Below are positions 39,401 to 47,000 of a DNA stretch of 64,000 nucleotides, in pieces. Source of the stretch: Vibrio quintilis (GTDB lineage Bacteria; Pseudomonadota; Gammaproteobacteria; Enterobacterales; Vibrionaceae); contig NZ_AP024898.1 in the NCBI RefSeq assembly GCF_024529975.1, forward strand, positions 744,001 to 808,000, in the 5' to 3' direction. Numbering within the stretch: position 1 is the stretch's first letter; each line of letters begins with the position of its first letter. The position numbers and the translations under genes are program-made. The notes under the pieces are model-generated. The model worked only from the letters and a program-made list of their open reading frames with translations, was not told where the DNA came from and did not search any database.

Positions 39401-42079
39401 GTCTGGGAAACATTTGGCGCATGGATGACGGGCGGGACGGTTTATGTGGTACCGCCGGAAGCGATTATCGACAGCCGGCAGTTTTTACGCTGTATTCAGG
39501 ACAATCAGGTCTCCGTGCTCAGTCAGACCCCGGGTGCTTTCTATGCCTTACTGGAACAACTGGAAGCGCAACACTGGCCGGAATTATCGTTGCAGATGAT
39601 CGTCTTCGGCGGGGAAGCGCTGCAACCAGCCCGCTTAACCGCATTCCGGCAGCATTACCCGCAGGTCCGGTTAATCAATATGTACGGCATTACCGAAACC
39701 ACCGTACATGTCACATACAAAGAAATTGATGATGCGGCGTGTGAATCCGGGCAAAGCAACATCGGCCGGCCTTTGCCGAACAACGGTATTTTACTGGTTG
39801 ACGATCAGTTATATCCATGTACACCGGGTACCCCGGGAGAAATGGTGGTTACAGGTTACGGCGTCACGCGGGGTTATCTGAACCGGCCGGAATTGAATGA
39901 AAAGGCCTTCATTGACCTGCCGGGGATTACGGGTAAAGCCTTCCGCAGTGGTGATTTGGCCCGCCAGACACCGGACGGTGATCTGATTTATCTCGGCCGG
40001 AAGGATGCACAGGTTCAGTTGCGGGGCTTCAGAATTGAAACCGGAGAAATTGAGCAGGTCTTACTGCATTATCCCGGCATCCGCAATGCGGCAGTTGTGT
40101 TGGTTACGGATGAGGTCGCCCAGGGCGTTTCCGGCGATGATGCAGCGATTGTCGCCTGGCTGGTTCAGGAACCCGGACAACAGGATTTCAGCCATGAGCA
40201 GCTGCTTTCGTGGCTGGGTGACCGGCTGCCGGAGTATATGATTCCGTCCGGTTTCTATTTTGCTGCTGATATTCCGCTCAACCATAACGGAAAAGTCGAT
40301 AAAAAAGCCCTGATGAACTGCCGGGGGAAACCACTGAAATCACTGGCAGCCGCTCAGCTTCAGGCTGATGAGATTGATTCCGTTACTGATCGGGAATTAC
40401 GCCATATCTGGTGTGAAGTACTCGGGGTTTCACAGGTGAATCATGACGACAATTTCTTTGAAACCGGCGGACACAGTCTGAAAGCCAACAGCGCATTGCT
40501 TCGCATCCGCGAGCGATTGTGTCCGTCCATGACGCTGAAAGATTTCTTCAGTCATCCCCATTTTCTGGTTCAGGCATCCTTTATTGATCAACTGATTGCT
40601 GCCGATCAGGATGACGCACTGCCCAAACTATTGCCGCAACCGGCAGGGGAAACCTGGCTACCGTCCTTCTCTCAGCAGCGGCTGTGGCTGACGCAGCAAC
40701 AAAACCCACAGGATACCTCTTATAATTCTGTCGGTGTGTTTACACTGTGCCGGACGACGAAAACTCCGGACTTTGAGAGCCTGTTTGAGGCTCTCAGTGC
40801 GGCATTCCGGCAGATTATCGGGCGCCATGAGGTACTGCGGTGTAACTATGTATTACAGAGCGGTACGTTGAATGTGGTGCTTCAGTCACATACGGAAACC
40901 ATACTGACGAAAGTCACAGGCGCAGAAGCAGACCTCAACTTTCTGAAACAGCGTGAGTTGAATCATTCGTTTGATTTAGCGCATGACGGGCTGTTCCGGG
41001 CTTTTCTGATTGAACCTGAGACAACGGCCGGTGAGGATGCCGGTTATCTGCTGATCAATATGCATCATATCGTCAGTGACGGCGCATCCGTGGTGGTGCT
41101 GATGAAAGAGCTGGCAGCATTCTATCAACATCACTTCGACCCGCAGACAGCATTACCGGCACCGCTGGCCATTCAGTTCCGTGACTTCGCTGCATGGCAG
41201 CAACAACGCCACCGCAGCGGCGGGCTGGATCAACAGATTAACTATTGGCAACAGGTATTCGCAGATGATATTCCACAGCTGAACCTGCCCACTGACCGGC
41301 CACGTCAAACGCAGCCGGATCATCAGGGTGCGATGCATATCTGCCATTTGGGAGAGCCGCTGTCGCAGGCGTTACGCCAACTGGCACAACAGCAGCAATG
41401 TACCTTGTTTATGGTGCTCAGCACCGTCTCACAACTGATGCTTTACCGTTACAGCCGACAGGGTGATATGGTGCTCGGTACACCGGTTGTCGGGCGTGAT
41501 GATATCGCACTGGAACCGCTGATTGGGTTCTTCCTGAATGTCTTGCCTTTGCGGTTACAGTGTCACGATAAACAGCTGTTTTCCCGGTTACTGGAACAGA
41601 ACCGTCACCTGATTACCGAAGCATTCGCCAATCAGCAACTGGCATTTGATCAGCTGGCAGAAGCCGTGGGTTATCAGAAACAACCCGGAAGACATGCGTT
41701 GTTTGATGTGCAGATTATTTTGCAAAACAACCCGCAGTTACAGCTGGATTTCGGCAACACATCGCTGACCATGCATCAGGAAGAAACAGTCAGTGCCAAA
41801 TTTGATCTGAATATTATGTTCAGTGATGACGATGATATTGAACTGCAACTGGAATACGCCACCGCACTGTTTGAGCCATCAACCACGAAAATGATGATGG
41901 AAGACATGGTGGCAATCGCTCACTGCATGACACAACAGCAGGGGGCGCAGGTGCTTACGGTTGAAGAGATTCTGGCATCCTGCCGGGACAATGAGGTTGT
42001 ACAACCAGCCCTTAGTGTGACGGCGTCACAAACAGACCCGTCACTGATTCATAATCAGATTGAAGAAGAGGATTGGTAA
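27437..42079 (+). CDS. Giant hybrid PKS-NRPS, FAAL-ACP-KS-AT-ACP-AMT-C-(A remnant)-PCP-C-C-A-PCP-C
   Basis: A 4880-aa loading and extension protein. FAAL 10-575 (YSSGSTGDPKGV near 170) activates a fatty acid. ACP1 has Ser623 in an unusual GLQS motif. KS 680-1100 carries Cys847, His982 and His1022. AT 1200-1490 has Ser1293 in GHSIGE, and the HAFH motif indicates malonyl-CoA. ACP2 uses Ser1638. The class III PLP aminotransferase 1815-2235 has Lys2078 in TYGKVLGGG and turns the beta-keto acyl into a beta-amino acyl. C1 (SHLIVDGW near 2376) is followed by about 130 residues that look like an eroded adenylation tail, then a carrier (Ser2826). Two condensation domains in tandem follow (His pairs 3013 and 3459). 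The A domain 3770-4300 has code D-F-W-S-V-G-M-V-H-K, probably Thr. Then come a carrier (Ser4347) and C4 (HHIVSDG near 4543), which hands over to the 44066 protein. The start region matches mycosubtilin/iturin synthases. Confidence 0.9.
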   Translation: MMRISYPDVVSAILSHKDSDISIEFIRCKNESEVTDYKNFISQAYALGRQMSASGVQPGDELVIVSDDVAFFARTFVAAMLFSVVPVPVSFPASESSRQKILAIWKQLRNPWIISDQPLDTLFAQYTDEHAMHLLTRVLTPTSAEAPQTPDSIPDAQMTVPVPDSLAFIQYSSGSTGDPKGVKVTHKMLIANCDLAVNIHKITAQDSFLSWMPLSHDFGLIYFMLFPLICGLRFTLIPTRIFARNPVLWLEQMNRCQATISGAPNYAFEHVMKMFRSDAAAGWDLSCIRYIINGAEPINAQICHRFEETFAPYGFTSGVITPCYGLAEATLLVSSATLGETPVIYRCNRDNLKPGDKVQYQANGCEFVDVGYPGNHVRWRIADENNQRVEAEHIGRIQLQGDIITPGYYFAPNRTEALFTTDGWLDTGDLGFLREDRLVITGRSKDIIIINGKNFYPQDIETVCCELPELGLNKVVAVSAQDQSGQPVFIVFLLFRHKPEAFVPLIKKTQERLIRELGIKPDYCLPVKHIPKTTSGKLKRFDLVRQFEQGDFDTVIRQLKATESAAGLHPMKWAILSGDHSEIINQLKLLIQPLFPQHDPEQQNPAQPTLDIHQPLMEQGLQSVHLTEIVSRINDVSGHHYPVGVMFDYPTVQALADMLAAQSQQLTTESGPTGRYQQSGAALIGISCYFPGNVNDPQTFWQQLMAETDFVSDIPADRKPVNPERLSQYPGLNKGHFIDDPWCFDHQFFRISPAEALTMDPQQRLLLQACWHAFEDAGIDPQQWRGKKAGVYLGLSNIDYDHILQRSGDPQALNAYRLTGNSPSIAAGRIAYSFNFNGPVMTIDTACSSSLVAIHYALQDLRSGACDLAIVGGVNLMLDGSTSAALTSMQALSGSGQSKTFSAQADGYGRGEGCAVIILRREAEAETDSNRIRAVIQGSAVNHDGASNGLTAPSGKAQQEVLQQALNDAGCQPQDVAFIETHGTGTVLGDPIEVNAISQVYAGRNPDAFPLCLGSVKTNIGHLEAAAGIAGVIKSALALAHQQLPATLHCDDLNPHIDWSSVPATIANHTQMLPAEPCYAGVSAFGLSGTNCHVILKSHRVEQETATEPDTASRRQTEGFLLPLSAASPESLSALQTQWQKLIANENEATLAACCAANAIHRAHLPYRTCFYGTDKLDLSQQLAGFSPHSLTFHREKPALAFVFSGQGCQYPAMAAALYTRFPVFKASIDEMAAVLAPVWPYNLIDVMTSEQTPQETLNNTAVTQVIVVAYQIALAKLWQDSGLTPAYCVGHSIGEIAAAAVCESLSVKDAVLLAASRGQLIAALPAGGAMAAVMADPDSVQSALDHLDDGSKLVIAAYNSPGSVTISGESELLEQALNDLQAAGIRVKKLDISHAFHSPLLQPVMADFAAIVSKIAFKSPKYPVISTVTGEKLHPDDWQRPEYWVDHLTHPVLFHQAMTCLPQRENLLILEISPRPTLMLPGKQCCPQNHWICSQQSKEMLTSFYQALNELYQAGMDFNWSPLFEPVLSATRIAASRLPLYPFQTHQHRPKTLALPASSPAETAENQTAALSQACAEPSSAIHVEPPAHTASASSSVSSQIRVDRQAEVQQLIASVTGLQLSQLDEGANWFALGLDSLVIVQIQQAVMKHFGIEFELATLMGALDTCQKLAEKIGELVPEEALPAEAINEQIISDSAPIQMTNDNTLSATTGSATTSAAGSLESLCQQQMVAMNQLFQSQLSAFSGQISSGSRAENITPSVPETHQQAPHPKVNQPRKEIKGLYQSLKTEKNNALSRQQLAHLSWLQQQLNQRTSASKAYTAQHRTHYANSRSILGFKPETKEMTYPVHVDKAEGIYLWDMDGNRYIDITMGFGSILFGHNPDFIKNPLSEVLALGAPVGPQNLQAATAAEKLCRLTGHERASFFTSGTEAIMVGVRIARSVTRRKKIVIFHGAFHGSFDSVLASGWLEDGQPQTVPLTDGSPQGLVDDTIVLTYGEARSLDVIREHAGDIAAVIIEPVQSRNPVLQPVEFVRELRELTQAQDIALICDDIILGFRYALDGSRSWLGITPDLVTYGKVLGGGQPIGVLAGCCKYMDAVDGGNWRYGDDSVPQSRTAFVAGTFNSHPLAMTAANAVLDKLLAEGEDLLVTLNRKTEAMCLQLNTWFEDNQIPVRMVWFGSLFRFEYSPQTELLNFHLLKNGLYVWEGRNCFLGCAHTDDDIRQIIEIVKRSAWELVNGGWTDGLTCENQSLMLPLTHGQQAMYSLLESQPDNATAYTEMMALEFEHSPDHSILQQAWGQVLARHDSLRISRISAAGQYISATMQPVITVKQATESQRAAMRCQLLNQPFDTEYGPFWRIQLICTPQGSDLLCCFSHLIVDGWSMGIVVDELATTYQALKAGQIPAPEPVIPLLQWLARDTAKENQPPVSAPEPEADYLLPLYIAGDSKLYAPATGQGTRIQTLFAPDLFARVKRQAQQLQVSSFSLLMGAWALLLNRLSARARFVIGMPVAGHNGMGAGHLVGYASEVRAVQIDIALQQTTGEWVHQLSGRIRQAQQDEITAQIPVSCLFNVDRGISLTMDTRPRWGHVPVSCVKQPLFLNILEFNDQLYVDFDFDTSIATAETGQCWLTHYMTIVQQLCGDTQQTIEQLMESIDPYQGVLTDEQGIPLFAGACGWHHDPHQDKNWLARLTSDSRIQKLTPDTCPLSLHGQPVYTEALLELLDMPPEGVRIEVWQGQISLKVESPLHPLVSLPLPVLAEKITQSVAAPWQPVYIYLPDASGYVLIHAQKPATTAQEKAIARLWAETLGLKEFPPVNRSFIQLGGNSLAALNVIHKMQTQLQFSVSLSDFLQASGIDQLIEYAVSAETHTAGPEIVPLHQKPLHPGEPELITCSNNQQRLLFLQVLEPQFYAYNVGFSMSLPFRIDTALLAQALQPVMTANPVLRCWFPQPETALVIDIDPRQLISSASFATAEEAMADAQQEVETPFMPESQPGWRIRLQQVAEQSTLIVTMHHVICDLWSVELFCHELAGKLQQLQYGYQLPASSATLSYHDYAVAMNDYQASARYDSDLEAYLNCLQPLPQPVDLAPDKPRMNPRSLAGDSEFIRLSQRLTQQLYQLSGQRGYSLHAITSAALALLIHQQQGARQMIIGAISAQREYTGLENVLGFFANTVPVRFELTTNMTIDDFIRDCAAKMTHMMQYGHLTLDTIIDKLNHVTGKQHVSRDHERQPLLDIVLVMDDRETLNRIAQSHNLGFEEIPVRQNQFDFTLYVSYSRQGIRLHALYNSDLYSRQRVSELLSALEQILAQIIAGPDALLPVSQCYALTAQQKRLWFVDAFENGSLYDAAPVYYNMPYQVMPDTGPVDTERLQQAIQQVVAQQVIPGYCLSQSAQDSEQSASWVPVQRQTLKLSVIDCEPEHLMQQLEALNFAPFDLSEDLLLRAVLARCTDGRIIFQVTAHHIIADKSALRRFVAAVLACYEGAHQSVVTGTDPAELSAMTDRFFTPQLISAPEKAQQLSYWKQQLAQFTPLQLPEDIPRKAIHIYQGEQQTTTLTGLGELAEHLGCSQEAVALTLLHELLHRYSRQQDIVTGMVLTADSRKPDGQSLNEQYLRADDNLVVIRSRHDPQRRFAEWAEMIETTIADARRHGDVPFDEVVLAVNPDNDMSRTALFDVLFVFEQPQTDLDLTLADRMLVNAQGWGKYDLVFCLTSADNPEDISQMAVCFNNTIYHGRKIAQMMTGLTLLLNSVLADTAALCCDLHLLTGETARQLTEQSCHFSGFGQTQTIVSVIDTVTAQYPDFVALDDGYSQLTYARLSQLTCDLAAVLVQQGVQRESVVAVYMERGLLQSLVILAILKAGGAYLALDKKHPPARLKAIAEDAAACLLITAEVDDAGVCPASATVLVTGLSGLQLMTNGQVAVIPEPVQLPEIEPDQLAYLIYTSGSTGQPKGVQVEHRHVVQLILPQESRFEFQAGDRWSLYHAYAFDFSVWETFGAWMTGGTVYVVPPEAIIDSRQFLRCIQDNQVSVLSQTPGAFYALLEQLEAQHWPELSLQMIVFGGEALQPARLTAFRQHYPQVRLINMYGITETTVHVTYKEIDDAACESGQSNIGRPLPNNGILLVDDQLYPCTPGTPGEMVVTGYGVTRGYLNRPELNEKAFIDLPGITGKAFRSGDLARQTPDGDLIYLGRKDAQVQLRGFRIETGEIEQVLLHYPGIRNAAVVLVTDEVAQGVSGDDAAIVAWLVQEPGQQDFSHEQLLSWLGDRLPEYMIPSGFYFAADIPLNHNGKVDKKALMNCRGKPLKSLAAAQLQADEIDSVTDRELRHIWCEVLGVSQVNHDDNFFETGGHSLKANSALLRIRERLCPSMTLKDFFSHPHFLVQASFIDQLIAADQDDALPKLLPQPAGETWLPSFSQQRLWLTQQQNPQDTSYNSVGVFTLCRTTKTPDFESLFEALSAAFRQIIGRHEVLRCNYVLQSGTLNVVLQSHTETILTKVTGAEADLNFLKQRELNHSFDLAHDGLFRAFLIEPETTAGEDAGYLLINMHHIVSDGASVVVLMKELAAFYQHHFDPQTALPAPLAIQFRDFAAWQQQRHRSGGLDQQINYWQQVFADDIPQLNLPTDRPRQTQPDHQGAMHICHLGEPLSQALRQLAQQQQCTLFMVLSTVSQLMLYRYSRQGDMVLGTPVVGRDDIALEPLIGFFLNVLPLRLQCHDKQLFSRLLEQNRHLITEAFANQQLAFDQLAEAVGYQKQPGRHALFDVQIILQNNPQLQLDFGNTSLTMHQEETVSAKFDLNIMFSDDDDIELQLEYATALFEPSTTKMMMEDMVAIAHCMTQQQGAQVLTVEEILASCRDNEVVQPALSVTASQTDPSLIHNQIEEEDW

Positions 42080-43960
42080 ATGTGTGGAATCGCAGGCATC
42101 TACTCGCCGGAAATCAGCCCGGCCGGTGACGTCAGTTTACAACTGCTGCAAACGATGGCGGAAACCATCCGTCACCGGGGACCGGATGATGACGGGTTTC
42201 ATTGCGGTCCCGGAATCGGGCTGGCATTCCGCCGGTTATCGATTGTTGATATCCGGCACGGACAGCAACCGGTCTGTAATCAAAGTGAAAGCGTGATTGC
42301 AGTGATTAATGGTGAAATTTATAACCATCAGGCGTTAAGAGAACAGCTGGCAGATCAGGGTGTCACATTGCAAAACCACTGTGATGTGGCGGTGATTCCC
42401 CACCTGTACGAACTGTATGGGGATAACTTTGTCAGTCAGTTAAAGGGGCAGTTTGCTATCGCACTGTATGACCGGCAGGCTCATAAGCTGCTGTTAGCCA
42501 GAGACGGCGCCGGAATTGCGCCGCTGTTCTGGACCCGCCAGAACGGACAAATTGCATTTGGTTCTGAAATCAGAACGATTCTGTGTGTGCCGGGGGTTAA
42601 GAAGCAGGTCAATATGACGGCGGTTGATCAGTTGCTGACCTTTCCGGGCAGTGTCAGCCCGCATACCTTCTTTGACGGTATTTTCAGCCTCCGGCCGGGA
42701 CACAGTCTGGTGTTTCATCCGCAGGGATATGATGAGCGCTGTTTCCGCGATTTGAATTATCCGGCGCAAATCAATGAACAACCCCTGACGGAAACCGGAT
42801 TAAAAACATGTATCGATCAACTTGATACCCGCTTGTGTGAGGCGGTTGAAAAACGCTTGCAGGGCGATGTACCCATTGGCGTTTACCTCTCAGGCGGGCT
42901 GGACAGTTCACTGATTGCTGCGGTGCTGAAGAAAGTATCTCCGGACCGGATACGGGATAGTTTTTCGATTACTTTTCCTTCATCGGCCATTGATGAAAGC
43001 CGCTACCAGCAGATGATGGTTAATCATTTAGGCACCCGGCACCATCAGTTTGAGGTCAGGCCCGCTCATATTGCAGACCACCTGCACCAGATCGTGAACC
43101 GGGCTGAAACGCCATTACGGGAATCTTATAATGCCTGTTCGCTGATTCTTTCCGGCCTTGTCAGGGCTGAAGGGATTAAAGCGGTGGTCAGTGGTGAGGG
43201 TGCCGATGAATTATTTGCCGGTTATGTCGGCTATCGTTTGCAGGATCAGCGCTTACAGGGACAGGCGGATACGCTTGAGCTGATGCTGGAAGATGAACTC
43301 AGGCAGAAGCTCTGGGATGACCCGCAGCTGTTTTACGAGAAAAACTACTATGCGCACCGGGAACAAAAAATCTGCCTGTACAGTGAAGCCGTTCAGCAAC
43401 GGCATCAACAGTTTGATTGTCTTCTGTATCCTTTACTGGATACCGGTAAAATCAAAGGCCGTCATCCGGTTCATCAGCGTTCTTATCTCGACTTTAAACT
43501 CAGAATCGCCGATCACCTGCTGGCTGATCATGGCGACCGGGTGGCCTTTGCCAACTCGGTTGAAGGACGGTATCCGTTTCTGGATGAAGATTTGATTGAT
43601 GATGTCACCCGGATTCCGCCTCACTGGCTGACTCATCAGGGCGAAGAAAAGTACCTGCTGAAACAACTGGCGCAGCGTTATTTGCCCGGAGCCATTATTC
43701 AACGGCAGAAATTCAGTTTTGTCGCACCTTCGAGTGCTTATCTGCTGCGGGATTATCCGGAGTTAACCGGCGATATTCTGGCCCCGGAACGTATCCGGAG
43801 GCAGGGATACTTTGACCCGGACACAGTGGAATATCTGCGCCAGAGCTATTTACAGCCGGATCATCATTTAAATCAGACATTTGAAGATGATTTGCTGATG
43901 ATCGTGCTGACTTTCGGCATCTGGCTGGATGAATTCGGCATGCCGGATTACGCCGCCTGA
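42080..43960 (+). CDS. asnB: Asparagine synthetase (glutamine-hydrolysing), AsnB type
   Basis: A 626-aa two-domain enzyme. The N-terminal glutaminase starts with the nucleophile Cys2 (MCGIAGIYSP) and has RHRGPDDDG and the NGEIYNH motif. The C-terminal synthetase has the ATP pyrophosphatase loop YLSGGLDSSLI near residue 272 and SGEGADELFAGY. All main catalytic positions look intact. It would make Asn from Asp, Gln and ATP, or amidate another carboxylate of the pathway. The ATG follows directly after the TAA of the giant gene, with AGAGG just upstream, so the two are coupled. Its place between megasynthase genes suggests pathway use: supplying Asn or amidating an Asp-derived side chain. Confidence 0.9.
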   Translation: MCGIAGIYSPEISPAGDVSLQLLQTMAETIRHRGPDDDGFHCGPGIGLAFRRLSIVDIRHGQQPVCNQSESVIAVINGEIYNHQALREQLADQGVTLQNHCDVAVIPHLYELYGDNFVSQLKGQFAIALYDRQAHKLLLARDGAGIAPLFWTRQNGQIAFGSEIRTILCVPGVKKQVNMTAVDQLLTFPGSVSPHTFFDGIFSLRPGHSLVFHPQGYDERCFRDLNYPAQINEQPLTETGLKTCIDQLDTRLCEAVEKRLQGDVPIGVYLSGGLDSSLIAAVLKKVSPDRIRDSFSITFPSSAIDESRYQQMMVNHLGTRHHQFEVRPAHIADHLHQIVNRAETPLRESYNACSLILSGLVRAEGIKAVVSGEGADELFAGYVGYRLQDQRLQGQADTLELMLEDELRQKLWDDPQLFYEKNYYAHREQKICLYSEAVQQRHQQFDCLLYPLLDTGKIKGRHPVHQRSYLDFKLRIADHLLADHGDRVAFANSVEGRYPFLDEDLIDDVTRIPPHWLTHQGEEKYLLKQLAQRYLPGAIIQRQKFSFVAPSSAYLLRDYPELTGDILAPERIRRQGYFDPDTVEYLRQSYLQPDHHLNQTFEDDLLMIVLTFGIWLDEFGMPDYAA

Positions 43961-44065
43961 CAGGTAGATCAATGATCTGACCGGCGTCAGATTAAAACAA
44001 GACAACCAGAGCAGCTGTCGGTTTGTCACCGGACGATTACAAGAATATTCTGGGGAAACAACGTC

Positions 44066-47000
44066 ATGTCACGTCACGCTTATTTTGAACAGTTTGAAGA
44101 TCAGGTGAGCCGCCATCCTGAACACATCGCACTCAACACCGGAACACAGAATTTTACCTACCGCCAGCTGAACCGCTGGAGTAATACGATTGCCCGGCAA
44201 CTCACAGCACCGCAGCTGTCTTTTCATTCCGGTATTCTGATTGACAGTGAAGCCGCTTATGTTGCAGCGATGCTTGGTTGTGGTAAAGCCGGGAAATGTT
44301 TTGTGCCGCTTGATACGCGCCTGCCGGAAGACCGGTTGAAGTATTTACTGGAAAAAGCACAGATCAACACTGTGCTGTACGCCGGAGATAAGGCGGTTTT
44401 ACCGGCAAACTATCCGGGCCTTTTCACCCTTGATGCCAATTATGATGACACAAAATGTCAGCAGCCGGAGTTCGATAAAAACCCGGGGATTGCCGTCAAA
44501 GGGGCTGATCCCTGCTATATCATGTTTACCTCCGGCTCAACCGGTTTACCCAAAGCGGTAACCGGACAACATAAAGGGCTGGCACATTTTCTCAAATGGG
44601 AAAGAGAGACTTTCGCCTTCGGGCCAGAAGATGTCTGTTCCTGGCTCGCACCGATCACCTTCGATGTTAGTTTGCGGGATATCCTGTTACCACTGACATC
44701 CGGTGGCACAGTCGCAGTGCCAACCGAAGAAATCCGCCGGCAGGTACACCGGTTACTGGACTGGTTCGGACAGGCCGGTGTCACCCATGTTCACTGTGTT
44801 CCTTCGGTGTTCAGGTTGATGACAGAAGCACTCCGGCAGCAGGACATACCGGCAACACACCACCAGAAACTACCGGCATTAAAACGCATCCTGCTGGCAG
44901 GTGAACCTTTGTATTATGAGGATGTTTCCGCCTGGCGTGAGGCTGGCGGTGCCCATATTTCTCTGGTCAATCTTTACGGCCCGACGGAAACAACCCTGGC
45001 GAAGGTATTTCATGTCATTGATCAGAATGAAAAAGGCGAGGGTATGGTGGCTATCGGGCAGCCGTTACCGCAAACCAATGTACTGATTATCAGCGGGCAG
45101 CAGTTGTGCGGGCCCGGTTCTATCGGTGAAATTTATATCCGGACGCCTTACCGCAGTCTGGGGTATTTACAGGATGAAGCCGCCACCAGAGCAGTGTTTG
45201 TGCAAAACCCGCTGCAACATGAACTGCCCGATATTTTATACAAAACCGGTGATTTAGGTCGCTATCTCGACAATGACGAGATCATGTGTCTGGGGCGGCT
45301 GGATAATCAGGTCAAGGTGAATGGCGTCCGGATTGAGCTGGGTGAGGTCGAAGCGGCCTGTCGCAGTATTGACGGACTCAATCAGGTGGCAGTCAAAGCG
45401 ATTGAAAAAGATCACCAGAAAACCCTGTGTTGTTATTACAACTGCAAAGAAAACCTGCCGGAAACGATGACGGCAGCTGAGATTCGTCAGGCATTATCCG
45501 CCCGGCTTGGTGAGGCGCTAATCCCGGCGCATTTCGTGCATTTACCGCAGTTTCCGACCCTGATCAATGGCAAGATTAACCGCAAAGCACTGCCGGAACC
45601 GGAAGCGATGCTTTATGCCAGTCAGGATATTGTTGCACCACAAACACCGGCTGAAGAAAAGCTCTCTCAGATCTGGTCTGAAATTCTGGGACTGAGAAAC
45701 GTGTGTGTCGCCACTGAATTCTTTGATCTTGGCGGTGACTCTTTCAAGATGATGCGGGTTCTGTCAGCCATTTATAAAGCATTCGGGCAGGAAATCAGTA
45801 TCAAACAATGGCTGGCCGACTCCCGGATTCAGGCCATTGCCGCGCTGTTATCGCAGCAGGAGCAACAGGCTTATGTCACCATTCCACCGGCACCAGAGCA
45901 GGAGGCTTACCCGGCAACTGCGGCGCAGGAGCGGTTATGGACATTGCATAAAATGTATCCGGGGATTCATGTGTACAACCTGCCCGAAGAGTATCTGGTT
46001 GAAGGCACAATTGATATTTCGGCCCTCAATCAGGCCTGTCAGCGCTTGATTGACCGCCATGAATCGCTCCGGACGGTGTTCTTTGAAAAAGAGGGAAAAG
46101 TCTGGCAGCGGGTTCAGCCGCAAATGGCATTTCAGGTTGAGCATCATCCCTATGATCAACTCAGCGACACCGTGATTCAGCAGCTCAGTGATGAGAATCA
46201 GCATCTGAGTTTTGACCTGCAGCAGGGGCCATTAATCCGGGTGGCCGTCTGCAGCTGTCTGCAATCCGGTCAGCAGCTGTTCTTATTTAACATCCATCAT
46301 ATTATTTGTGATGGCTGGTCACTGACAAACTTCATCAAAGAACTGGCTGATGAATATCAGGCGTGTCGTCATCAGCAACCGGCAACCAACGAGCCGCTCC
46401 GGTTACAGTTTAAAGATTATGTGGTCTGGCAGCAGCATCAGATGCAGGCAACATCCGGGCAGGAAAGCAGGGCATGGTGGTTAAATCATCTGGCAGCACC
46501 GTTACCGGTGCTGGAACTGCCGAGGGATTATCCGCGCCCGGCCATGCGGACATTCAGCGGGAAAACCGAACGGGTTTCACTGTCACCCTTATTGAGTGAT
46601 GGTCTGAACCGGCTGGCGAAACAGCACAAAGTCAGCCTGTTTACGTTGCTGATGCTGGCAGTCAGAACCCTGATGTATCGTTATTCCGGTCAGAAAGACG
46701 TGGTGATTGGTTCACCGGTGGCCGGACGCCTGCATCCGGAGCTGAATGAACAGATTGGCTATTATGTGAATACGCTGGCGCTGCGCCAGACCCTTGATCC
46801 GCAGGCGCCGGTTACAAAAGCGATTGAAGAGACCGCGAATTGTATTAATGAAGCACTTGCACATCAGCAGTATCCTTATGAAGCGCTGATTGAGGATTTA
46901 GATATTTCCGGCGATATTTCCCGCTCTTCAGTCTTTGACGTCATGTTGGTGATGCAAAACTTTGAGGTCGCTGCGCCCCGTCTGGGTGATACCGCGTTGA

